Positions 11,193 to 20,844 of a stretch of 64,000 bases of DNA are shown here, piece after piece. The position numbers and the translations under genes are program-made. Source of the stretch: Chlamydoabsidia padenii (taxonomy: Eukaryota; Mucoromycota; Mucoromycetes; Mucorales; Cunninghamellaceae); NCBI GenBank assembly GCA_025330725.1, contig JAIWND010000003.1, positions 186,001 to 250,000 on the forward strand. Direction: 5' to 3'. Under the pieces are notes generated by a model. The model worked only from the letters and a program-made list of their open reading frames with translations, did no database searches and was not told the origin of the DNA. How positions within the stretch are numbered: the stretch's first letter is position 1; each line of letters opens with the position of its first letter.

Positions 11193-11403
11193 GTTGTTGA
11201 TCAATAATTGACAGGTCCGAAGAAGAAGAAAAAAAAGAAAAAAACTAAAAAATTCACCCCTCCTTGTAGATATACAATCGTCACAGAATAAAAAAAAAAA
11301 AAATTGAGGAGACAAAAACTCCGACAGTGTGGAGCTTTCTTCTTCCTCTTCACTTTACCCATCCATAACGAACATTTACTTGACTTTACCTTAAATACAC
11401 AAA
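11193..11403. promoter_or_regulatory. Divergent promoter uL2m / NUP85
   Basis: 211 bp between two head-to-head ATGs, with A/T runs on both sides. It lacks the GCGGGATTTGAAA element found at most other genes here. Confidence 0.5.
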
Positions 11404-13065
11404 ATGGTAGTATCAATATTTACCCCTTCTTTGTCGACTCCCCATGTATATAAAAAACGACCAAAGGTATTGTAGAAACTTAACACGATTGCACCATCAA
11501 CTACTCACACTTCTTTTTTTATATAATAGTTTTATCACCAAACTGCTCAAGTGTATCGTTTGTTGCACGGTATCTATTCAACAGAAGTCAACATGGTCAA
11601 ACAATTACAGTAAGAAAACATGATCAACCGGCTTTGATTACTTTTATTTTTACTTTACTGATACTTTTTTATTTGTATGATAGGGGACTTGACTCGACCT
11701 CTACTTTGGACGCCTTTGTTGGGGTTTATACAGACCTTATAAACGATTACTGCGTTGATATCCAATACGTAAGTAACGAATGCATTGTGCATTGTTGTGT
11801 ATGCTAAAACAAAAAGTAATATGTTTTTGACTTTGGCCTCATAGGACAAGGGCGATGAAGCAAACCAGGAACGACTCTGCTATCAAAAAATCAACTTTAT
11901 TTGGCAACTACTACAAGTCCTCTATTTCTCTGGATCCAAAACCGAAGAAAAACATTGTTATGGCACACAGCTTATGACTTGGCTCAATAGACTCGACAAA
12001 CGTAAGTACGTCAATGCTCTTACGTACATACCTAACTTACAATTTCCTGATTCTTTTACTAGGTGCCATCTTGCAATTCGATATCCAAGGTGTATTCAAT
12101 TCCCCTATACCCTCACGGCATGCTTCATTTTGGCTAATGGTTTACAAGTAAGTAAAATGACATGTGGATACATAAAAAAAAAAATCATTTAGATCACTCA
12201 CACAATCATGGTTGATCGTCTAGATTAACACTTCGCGGTGAATTGGATTCATTGCAACAACTGGTACAAGTGGCTTCTGAACGTGCACCTGACTTACAGG
12301 AGAAAGCGATTCTCCAAACTGTGGCACGAACGATTCGATTCTTTCCTGGACTGACATCATCAGCAAACAACAACATTACCACTGACATGAAAAGCCGAAG
12401 AAAACTATGGAAATCAAAAGCAACAGAGGGTCTTCAGGTATTAGTGGGTCACGAAAAGGATAGATCAACGCTGGTGTCTTTTGCAACCACCGTCATCCAT
12501 ATCATGTTGGGGGATATCACCACTATTTGCCAGTACACTCTCAGCTCAGTAGAATCCGCTGTAGCTTCAATATATTACTATAGCGATAACAATACCAACA
12601 CAATGACAATCGGAATGATTAACAAAATAACTCGCCGCGTACACCAGCTTCGAGACAACAATAGCAAGAATGAACATGATCAACATGTGGGCCTTTTATC
12701 ATTACTAAAAGGTGACATATACGAAGCATTGGAACAATTCGCACAACTTGATTGGTGGCTTTTGGCACACGCTATGGATATATTGGAGGAAGATATGTTA
12801 CAACATCAACGGGACGGCCTACTTGACAACAAACCTCTTCAGATACATTTGGGTGATGGACAACACAAGGTGGACATGGATGCCCGATCATTCTTTGTAT
12901 TGACTTATGCACATGCCTTGGTTACACAAGACGGTATGTGGGAAACTGCTCTTGACTACATGGGCACCTGTGGTGAAGTTGGCAAGACGGAAATTAACAA
13001 GGTGTGTAAGCAAAATGCGCATAAACACAAGTGATACCTAACGATTTGTCTTGTTTTCTTTCTTT

Positions 13066-13106
<41 letters not shown>

Positions 13107-13916
13107 TAGGTTATCAGTAGAATCTCACCAACGAATGACAAGATTTTGCTTGGTGTGATCGAATACTGTACAAGATGTGGCTTGCTAGATGCACGGCAAC
13201 AGATTTTCGAGGTAATAGTGGATTCGACGGGGGAAAAAGAGGGTGGATGTACTAACTCCTGTTTTAATCTATATAGAAACTAGCCGATCAGCTAGCCCAA
13301 CAAAATTCCTTTGTTTCGGCCATCCGATATTACTACCTGGCTGGAAATTATCAAAAAGTAGAACAAGTATTCAAGACCTGTTTATACCGATATTGCGACA
13401 AACAAGAATGGGAACCGCTGGTCAAGTTGGAACCTTGGTACAGAACGCGATGTGATGGACCCTATGCACGACTTTATTTTGAATATCATGACATTGTTAC
13501 GTTGTATAAGGTAGATGACACCATGCCATTGACCATCCAGGCACTCATCTCACTTTTTTTTTTAAAAAAAAAAATAGGCGGACAAAATCAACGATGCTGC
13601 AAATGCTCTGATCCATCTACTACTCACTCTGGATTCTCCCATGGATGTCCTACTGGTTGTTTTGGTCGAAGGCATCATTATTTTGGACCAAAGCACGCTA
13701 ACCCTATCACCTCAAACTACTGACCAACTAGATCAATGCTTCTCAAGAATTGCGACAACAGACAACAAGGAAGGAATCCGATTACTCCGAGTATACTCCA
13801 AATCTGGCACAACAACTAGCGATAACGAAGATGATGAAAATAGTTATTTAGTATCTAGTTTGTGTGAAATGTTCAGAATTAGTCTTAATAGAATGTCAAC
13901 TTTGAACTACTTGTAA
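11404..13916 (+). CDS. NUP85: Nuclear pore complex scaffold nucleoporin NUP85
   Basis: Alpha-helical scaffold protein of the Y (Nup84/Nup107-160) complex. Nine exons join in frame to 640 aa: 11404-11466, 11530-11609, 11684-11768, 11845-12001, 12063-12147, 12224-13001, 13110-13211, 13277-13510, 13578-13916. The start at 11404 was chosen because exon 1 (MVVSIFTPSLSTPHVYKKRP) joins in frame to FYHQTAQVYRLLHGIYSTEV; the ATG at 11593 is internal. Family landmarks are HASFWLMVYKLTLRGELDSL, LEQFAQLDWWLLAHAMDIL, ARSFFVLTYAHALVTQDGMW and ALDYMGTCGEVGK. These match the crown and tail helices of human NUP85. No repeats or signal are expected. The intron before exon 7 carries a 38-nt T run ahead of its acceptor. 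Confidence 0.9.
13068..13105 (+). repeat. Poly(T) tract in NUP85 intron, 38 nt
   Basis: Forms an extreme polypyrimidine tract directly before the GTAG acceptor of exon 7. Confidence 0.9.
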
Positions 13917-14345
13917 TAAAAATCATTTTGTTATATAACTATGTACTTTTGAAATGTATGATTTACTTTTGGGGGCTATTTGTATTTAGGTGGGCTTTAC
14001 TCTTTATTTCAATTCCAGCCATATCCTTTTTGGAAGGCTTGCCTGTACCATCACACTGAATCGAATGATACAAATTATATAACTCTATAGTAAGGCCTTA
14101 TAATATTGCAACTTGACAAACACACTGACATGCAAAGATACTCTAATTCATGCAAAAAAAAAGTTAGACTTCAATCATTAAACCGATGCATAAATTATAT
14201 TGTGGACGGATTTCAATCAAGTTTGTTTTATTGACAAGTTAAACTACATAATATAAAATACTGCTAAAAATAAAAGGACTATCTAAAAAGTTTTCAAGAC
14301 CAGATTAATGTGTTTGCTGAGCACTTGATGGTGGATGGCATTCAT
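13917..14345. other. NUP85 3' region
   Basis: Several AATAAA-like signals near 13914-13930; nothing else supported. Confidence 0.5.
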
Positions 14346-15626
14346 AAAGACCCATGTTTTTTTCAATAAGACAAGAGATATTCGATTTTGGAGGCACCTT
14401 GAGGAAGTATGTTGATATCCACACCAGTATTACACGTCATGTTCTTCATTTGTTTATCCACCAAAGAGGGAATAACCATGTTCCTTGATACATCCCCCAC
14501 TAGTTATAGATCTCGATCATCCGAGCCAAGTTCACATTGTCCACACACCCATAGACATATGTACTTGAAAGCCGTAAGAGAACAACTCTGCCCACTTCTT
14601 TTGGTGTAATGGTAAGTAAAAAGCCGAGCTGATTTCGAAGGTCCGTGTTAATGATTTCCAAGCATCGTTAATGCTGCCAAGAATAACTCCAAAAAATTCT
14701 ATGAATCGAATAGAAAGAGGTTTAGTATCTTGCTATGATTTTTGATCAACCAACTTTTTTTTTTTCGATTAGACTGTACCTGTAACTTGCCTTGTTTCCA
14801 CGCATTTATTCAGCATAGTAATCATAGATGACCTGGTGCAATACTATAAATCCACATTCAATGATGTTATCAGAGGAGACAAAGTAGGCCAGTACAAAAG
14901 CAACAGTTGATTAGTACATCATATTATCATTCACCGTCCCTTTTTTTTCTTCTTCTTCTTCTTGGTCTACTGTACCTTGTATTACAATTACCACCGGAGC
15001 TACAATTCAATACCTTGTACAGCTGATTGTTTAGTCTACTTGAATAAATAAAAAGTATTGTTTGGTGGTGAGTCAATGTCGATTTAACACGTTGGATTAC
15101 AAGTACTTACTTTTAATGAGGAGGTGCTAAAGTAAAAGGTGCAAGAGGGATTCATGTTCACCATGTCATGGCTATGCTTCTCTGGTCTGTTGAGTATATT
15201 GGCTTTAGTAGGCTTATTGAATGACATCTAAACAAAGAAGCAGTGATGGTTCTTACCTTGGGCCAAAGATTGATGTAAAGTAGCCATAGTCAGTAGCCGT
15301 TTGTTATGACTAGTTAAAAAAGAGGTGTTTAATCAATAAAGTAAAACAGATCAGTAATATACATACGTTCAAGTTGAAAGGTTCAAAGTGGAAGGTGGGA
15401 GTAGAAAGAAAGAAGAAAGAGGGAGGAAATGTTTCAAAAGAAATACCTTTCCATTGGCTTCATTTTCAAATTCCGCATGCATGAGCCCACTTATGGAGGC
15501 CTTAATAGCCGTATGATTTGCACCAAATTTGAAATGTATAATTCCTACGCTAGTAGACCAGTCAATCCACTCCTCTTTATATTTTCCAACGGTGGTAAAA
15601 TTGGATGGGTACCGTATTCGTGGCAT
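14346..15626 (-). pseudogene. Decayed multi-exon gene, minus strand, family not recognised
   Basis: Intron signals and protein-like exon pieces survive but frames no longer connect. From upstream to downstream: HNKRLLTMATLHQSLAQ after a TTTTTAACTAG acceptor (about 15303), ending at GTAAGAAC. A second exon reads MSFNKPTKANILNRPEKHSH then FYFSTSS before GTAAGTAC (about 15110); its phase does not fit exon 1. Then AFVLAYFVSSDNIIECGF and LHQVIYDYYAE before a TAA. Then FFGVILGSINDAWKSLTRTF and YLPLHQKKWAELFSYGF before TGA. In another frame, SLVDKQMKNMTCNTGVDINI then LPQGASKIEYLLSY-stop. A promoter element sits just upstream at 15659-15672. Alternative: non-coding sequence with chance frames; the repeated intron borders argue against that. 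Confidence 0.45.
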
Positions 15627-15658
15627 GAATGATTACTTCTAAAAAATAGGAAGAGCGG

Positions 15659-15672
15659 TATTTAAATCCCGC
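15659..15672 (-). promoter_or_regulatory. GCGGGATTTAAA element without an intact gene
   Basis: TATTTAAATCCCGC on plus. No intact gene starts within 1 kb downstream of it on the minus strand; it lies at the 5' end of the decayed gene 14346-15626. Confidence 0.5.
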
Positions 15673-16345
15673 TTCCATATCATCAATCGTCACTTCTTCT
15701 AAGCATTGTTATTAGCATGTCATCCAAGTAGTAATCGCTACAAATAGAAAAACTATTCAAACCTTCTCTCTTTGTACATGAAATAAAGACGCAGCCACTT
15801 TTATTACTTTAGTCTTCTTCTCTCTTTGACCAAAACTACTTCAATGTGCCTGACCCAAATTTTCACATTCCGCCCGCATGAAACGTTTGCCCTGGCTCTG
15901 ATACGAGAATGACACTTTCAAAAGAAGAATGTCACTTTCAAACACTACCTGATGTATGTAGGGTTTTTGAAAAGTGTAAATAGAAAGCAGAGGTAATAGT
16001 GGAAAAATACATAGAGACCAAGTTATGGGTCCTATAAAAAAAGGTCGAAGACGGTTACAGATGACATGCACCATAATCACTTGGAATGACCTTTTTAAAT
16101 CGGCCCCGACGATGTTTACCGTGAATCAAAGTAACGTAAGAATGACACGGCACTTTTGCATGTATATAGTAATGAATCAAGTCGAGAGGTATGACACAAT
16201 AATTAGTTTTAAAAGAATCAAGAAGCCTTCCAAGGAGGAAAGCTTGCACTTGATATATTGGTTTTTATTGTAAAAGTGGACAAAATATACAAAAGAGATT
16301 GAGGGGTAAATATAGGTATGTGTAAAAAAAACAAAAAGACTGATA
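15673..16345. other. Intergenic region
   Basis: Contains a short direct repeat (GAATGACACTTTCAAA and GAATGTCACTTTCAAA near 15907-15941). No gene supported. Confidence 0.5.
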
Positions 16346-17326
16346 CTAATACACTGTGGACATATGGTATCTTGATTCTTCAAAGTCCTTGATTTGTTGA
16401 TCATGTAGTCGATGATGACGAGCACCATTTTGTAAACGAGAGGCATACGCACTGACCACCGTAGCAAAGTAAAACTATGAATCATCCCAAGTTAATAAGA
16501 AGAATGAGTATCATCCTGTTTGTCAGAGGAAAAAAAAAAAAAAAAGATATTTACCTGAATGACCTGGACGATAAAGATAACCACACCAAAAGTGATCAAA
16601 AAGGTCTTGACGCTGGCTTCACAGTCGTCTTGAGAGGCAGCATTGGCATTGAGTGTTCCAGGATAGCGTACAGGAGAGTAATAAGGACTATCGGGAATGA
16701 TGGCGGGTGTGATGCTGGTTTGTGAGTTGGTAAAGCCAATGAATCCAGAGCGAAGACAAGACCGAGTCATATCCAAATGGTGGCTAATCATCAGCGCCAG
16801 GCAAATGACATATTTCAGCATGGACAAGGTACAGTTAACCCATACGATTACACTGAATACTTTGGCGAATTTACGTGAGGACTAGTGACAAAAACGAAAA
16901 GGCGTTTAGTGGGCAATGTCTTTTTTTTTTTTTTCAAGAAGGGGGTGGAATTACTTACGAAGCAAGATCCAAACATGCCAATGATACCACCAAGGAAGAC
17001 AATGACAGTAAAGAGTAGATCGATATAGTACCAGGCACTGGCAGCTTGGCCTGAATACATTATGGCAGCTTAACAAATAAATAAAAAACAATACAAAAGA
17101 TTAGCTTTTACTTGATTAAAAGGGGGTAATGGCAATTTACCATTAAGACCAAGGAAACCAGTAGTTGCGTCGAGAAGATAAATGATCTATAAACAAACCA
17201 ACAAAAAAAAGGTCAGTTTAAAAGTGTCGAAAGTCATAATTAACCTACCGTAAACCAAAGAGCAATCAAAAAGGTTCCAAGTCGTAAAGGGATAAAGCAA
17301 CAACATTTTTCAATACCAACACCCAT
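16346..17326 (-). CDS. Four-transmembrane protein (MARVEL/LAPTM-like topology)
   Basis: Five exons join in frame to 229 aa: 17326-17249, 17186-17141, 17068-16959, 16881-16555, 16474-16346. The start MGVGIEKCCCFIPLRLGTFL has a Cys cluster followed by TM1 (LGTFLIALWFTVIIYLLDAT). TM2 is YIDLLFTVIVFLGGIIGMFG; TM3 is FSVIVWVNCTLSMLKYVICL; TM4 is TFLITFGVVIFIVQVIQFYF. A loop of about 60 residues between TM3 and TM4 holds Cys residues (SCLRSGF, DDCEA) likely to be disulfide-bonded outside the cytosol. The C-tail is short, His-rich and polar. The CCC-x2-PLR-x-G start is common in fungal four-TM proteins of unknown role. Specific function unknown. The promoter element lies 55 bp upstream. Confidence 0.85.
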
Positions 17327-17379
17327 TGTTTTTTAGTTTAAAGATGGAAAGAAAGAAGAACAAAGAGAATAACAAAAAA

Positions 17380-17390
17380 AAAATCCCGCT
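17380..17390 (-). promoter_or_regulatory. GCGGGATTT element of the four-TM gene
   Basis: AAAAATCCCGC on plus, about 55 bp before the ATG at 17326 and within the 126 bp gap to the stop of the upstream gene. Confidence 0.5.
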
Positions 17391-17452
17391 AGATAGAAAA
17401 AAAAGCATTTGATTGGCTGAGATTTAATTACAAGAAAAAGAGCTATTTTTAG

Positions 17453-18573
17453 TTAGACAATGGGGGAATTGTTCTTCACCATGGTTTCCTTATCCGCTTC
17501 CAGTTCTCTACGAAGCAATAGATCACCTTGACGTCGTCGTCGTTCTTCAGAATCATCCCAGTCAGGCGATTCGATCATCTTTTGGATCGTTTGTCCCAAA
17601 TTAGCTGCATTGGCGGAACTTAAAATGGAGGATCGTCGCTGCCATGATGCGTCCAACGGAGGCACATCCTCTTTGTCCTCTTTTCTACCGTCCTCATTTT
17701 TCTTCATATCTTCATTCTGTGATGGTCGGCGTTTGTAAATGAGCCATAAGAGTCCTATTAGTAAAACCAGAGTGGCAGATGTGATGGTCAGAACTATGAT
17801 CGCCCAGATGGGAAGTTCATGCACTGGATCATCTAGTGAATCAGTCTTCAAAGGTGGTGTTGATCTGGAATCGTTCCCATAATGTGGAATTCCGTATTCT
17901 GTTTTGGTCAAAAAAAAAAAACAGTCGGAGAGTGAGTAACTTGATTACCCCCTTTTTTTTTCTCTCTCTTACGCATGATCGAAAAATTAAAAGGCCGCGG
18001 GTACTGACTTTCTGGATTCGACAGTTCTACAACTGGATTCATCAAGGAAGGTAAATAATAACCATACATGATCCATCGTTTTTGGGTTTGATTATACAGT
18101 GGTGATGAAGGAAACCACGAGTTATCCACTTGCACGGCCCAAGATCCAGCCCTGCAGGGTAACGCGGTCCAGTTTTTGATAAGATGTAATTGAAGATTTT
18201 CTTTATAGTACAAGTAAAGATCTATTGTTTCCTATTGGAACAAGAAAGAAAAGAAAAAGAGTAAGATGAGATATGGGTATAAAGGGAAAGAGATGTATGT
18301 ATGTATTACCGAAGAAGAATAAAATGGATATCTGCATACAAATGGATTGTTTATATATTTGTTTTGCATATCCAGCTGATTTCATTTGCCTACTTACCCT
18401 GGATTCCAAACAAATGAATGTATTGTACCGTTATTCCAAGTATCCTCTGGTCCTGGAGAACAAAATGGAAAAGCATTGCCTCGCTCCTTGCAAGATTCTT
18501 CTATTCGCATCAAATCTATTAGATTTAAATTCAAGTCCCGCTTTGTGGGTTTACCTTGTCTTCGATCGAGCAT
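17453..18573 (-). CDS. Single-pass membrane protein with Ig-like (Kre9/KNH-type) ectodomain
   Basis: Five exons join in frame to 287 aa: 18573-18555, 18515-18398, 18331-18310, 18231-17973, 17898-17453. The 22-nt third exon (YPFYSSS) is needed to keep frame. The ectodomain has CSPGPEDTWNNGTIHSFVWN, IDLYLYYKENLQLHLIKNW and AGSWAVQVDNSWFPSSP. This is the pattern of fungal Ig-like wall/membrane proteins (a strand ending in VxW, later a DNSWFxSS-type strand). A TM helix (IWAIIVLTITSATLVLLIGL) is followed by a basic, charged cytosolic tail. Oddities: no signal peptide is evident, and the first intron would be only 39 nt and contains a promoter element. Translation may really start at 18510 (MRIEESCKERG). 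The substrate is unknown. Confidence 0.72.
18525..18541 (-). promoter_or_regulatory. GCGGGACTTGAATTTAA element inside predicted intron 1
   Basis: Lies within the 39-nt putative first intron of the membrane-protein gene, 15 bp upstream of the alternative ATG at 18510. Confidence 0.5.
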
Positions 18574-18743
18574 GATAATACTTTGCTAAACTGGATTTTC
18601 TAAGGTCATGTAAAGAAGAAAGAGAAGAGAAGAGAAAAAGAGGTGAGTTATTGTGCAGTCGTTTATAACCAGGGCGATAGGAGTCTTCAACAGCAGCTTC
18701 ATTCCTAAGGTACTACCTATTGAAGGTTTTTAAACTTTATGGG

Positions 18744-18758
18744 GAATTCAAATCCCGC
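18744..18758 (-). promoter_or_regulatory. GCGGGATTTGAATTC element of the SET/MYND gene
   Basis: GAATTCAAATCCCGC on plus, 144 bp before the ATG at 18903, followed 20 bp later by an 18-nt T run. Confidence 0.6.
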
Positions 18759-18902
18759 ATCCCCCTGTCCTCTTTCCTTTTTTTTTTTTTTTTTTGTGGG
18801 ACGACCTGCTTCTTTCCCTTTCCTCTCATTTTTTTAACTACAATTTACATTTTATAGACTTACTTTACATATATACCTCATTATTACTCTAATTTTAATA
18901 CA

Positions 18903-20537
18903 ATGACTAATTTGGAAGACTTATTCAAGGATCTTGGCTTTGGCATTAATGGACGAACTCTGGTGGCGTTGAAGGGGTTTCCGGCTGGCACGGTGCTATT
19001 GGAACAATCACCTTTAACTCAAGTACCACTTCCCTCAATACGGCGTCAAAGGTGTAACTATTGTCTACGACGAGCTGCTTTGCAATGTTGTGGACGGTGT
19101 CGGTCAGCGTATTTTTGCAGCAACACCTGTTTCCGGAATGCGTGGCTTCATTATCATCATGTGCTATGTGAACCATTGGAATACGATACTTATACCAACG
19201 TGGACGCGGATCGATGGCTCTTGGAACGTGCTGCCCTCACCCTACACAGTCACGCCCGTCTGAATAAGCACAATTCCCATTCTCCGCCTCATCTCAAGTA
19301 CGCCATACAGGCTTTAGAAATCCACCCAGACGGATCAGCGGTTATCAACAACACGACCCCATCGACGGCACCAGCGACAAAAAACACCAGTGTCAACAAT
19401 AATCACTTTTTACCAGCAACTGGGTGGTTACCCACAACAACTCCGGGGGCTATCACCACTTCCCGCCCAGCTGTGCCTATCGACTTTGATGCGGTCTCTG
19501 AAATGCTTGCCCCTTTTGATTGTCCGTTTCGAGCCGACGAACTGTTGACGGTACAAGAACAAATCTCGCTCTCACGATTCGACATTTTGGATCCTGAACA
19601 ACATATGGATAAGGTGGGTTATGGGGTGTATCCACTCACCACACTGTACGTACCTCACTCTTGCCGCCCCAACACTGGTGTGACTTACCGGCAGGATAAA
19701 CAACGCCTGGTCAGCTTAGAGGCCATTGCCCCTGGGGACACCATCACGATCAGTTATGTGGATTTGACATTACCTCGATCAGCACGACTGGATGATTTAC
19801 GATTACGATTCGGACCCGACCATGACTGTACATGTGAACGATGCCAAGGTGACTTTGCGTGCCTGGATCAGTTACTGGATCATCAAAAGCATTTACGACT
19901 GGATCAAGCCTCGACGATGTTGGAACAAGATATAAAGTCATGGAGTATTCTGGAAACCGTCAAGCAATCACTGGAAAAGGGCAGGACGGCACAACCATTG
20001 GATGCGGACACTCGACTTGTTCCCTCCGAATTCTCTCACTTTGTCAGCCAAGCGGTTCAGGGCACTTCAATGGAAACCTTCTCGGCATTCACAAAGGAAT
20101 CAAGATCGGTATTCACCCAAAGCACCATACCGGTTATACAATCTCTCATGACATGTCATAGCGTGCCTGCCTTCTCTGTCAACATGATCCGAGCCGCTGA
20201 AGTGTCTTTACGTCAACTGATGGATCAACAGAAATGGACAGAGGCGGCGAAATGTGCTACTTATTTGTTTGTCGTCTACCGTTTGATGTACCCGCCACTC
20301 CATCCCGTCTGCTCTTTCCACACCATTATTCTCGCCAAGACTTGCTGGAACTCTTTGATACAACTCGAACTCGTGGGGATTGGCAACAAGCTGGAATCTA
20401 TTTACATGGATGGTATTCGGACCTGGATTGATGTCGCTCGGGACTCGGTGTTAACTTGCTTTGGTGAAGAATCGGGTTTGTGGCGTGAAATCATTGATCT
20501 TCAATGGGTGTTTGAACGTGATCAAAAACTACGATAG
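18903..20537 (+). CDS. SET and MYND domain protein (SMYD-like lysine methyltransferase)
   Basis: Intronless, 544 aa. Putative S-adenosylmethionine-dependent protein lysine methyltransferase of the SMYD type. A split SET begins near residue 12 (GFGINGRTLVALKGFPAGTV). It is interrupted by a MYND zinc finger at residues 51-90 (CNYC...CCGRC...CSNTC...HHVLC, all ligands present). The SET core follows near residues 240-300, with YVPHSCRPNTGVTYRQ (equivalent of the NHSC motif, Asn replaced by Pro) and the pseudoknot Tyr in GDTITISYVDL. The post-SET Cys cluster is CTCERC. A helical C-terminal domain covers the remaining 230 residues. The loss of the first Asn of NHSC may lower or alter activity. The promoter element is 144 bp upstream. 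Confidence 0.9.
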   Translation: MTNLEDLFKDLGFGINGRTLVALKGFPAGTVLLEQSPLTQVPLPSIRRQRCNYCLRRAALQCCGRCRSAYFCSNTCFRNAWLHYHHVLCEPLEYDTYTNVDADRWLLERAALTLHSHARLNKHNSHSPPHLKYAIQALEIHPDGSAVINNTTPSTAPATKNTSVNNNHFLPATGWLPTTTPGAITTSRPAVPIDFDAVSEMLAPFDCPFRADELLTVQEQISLSRFDILDPEQHMDKVGYGVYPLTTLYVPHSCRPNTGVTYRQDKQRLVSLEAIAPGDTITISYVDLTLPRSARLDDLRLRFGPDHDCTCERCQGDFACLDQLLDHQKHLRLDQASTMLEQDIKSWSILETVKQSLEKGRTAQPLDADTRLVPSEFSHFVSQAVQGTSMETFSAFTKESRSVFTQSTIPVIQSLMTCHSVPAFSVNMIRAAEVSLRQLMDQQKWTEAAKCATYLFVVYRLMYPPLHPVCSFHTIILAKTCWNSLIQLELVGIGNKLESIYMDGIRTWIDVARDSVLTCFGEESGLWREIIDLQWVFERDQKLR

Positions 20538-20844
20538 TCTCCTTCTTATAGTGTATAGCATCTTTTGTATTTGTGTCTCTCTCTCTCTCTCTCTTTTTTT
20601 TTTTTACTCAATAAAGTTTAATCCCATACTATTTAAAAACAAAGACCTCCTGATTATGTGATTATTATGCTGATGGTGTCGTGGTTGATGTGCTGTCTTG
20701 TTATCATCCGTTAGTTAAAAGATCAAAAAGTTGGTCGCTATCAATTGTTTAAATGCAGCTTCATATGCCGCTCGATCATTTTAAACCTCGATAAGTGAAT
20801 AAAAAGCTTTAATTTTTATTAAAAATGGTTACAGAGATACATAT
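20538..20844. other. Convergent 3' region with (CT)n
   Basis: (CT)n at about 20576-20593, then a T run and AATAAA at about 20610. Nothing else seen. Confidence 0.6.

Noticed and set aside
15369..15626. 85-codon minus frame starting near the element at 15659
   Set aside because: The frame runs through T/C-rich DNA that looks like a leader and an intron. The protein-like exons downstream are in other frames, so the region was treated as part of a relic, not a live gene.
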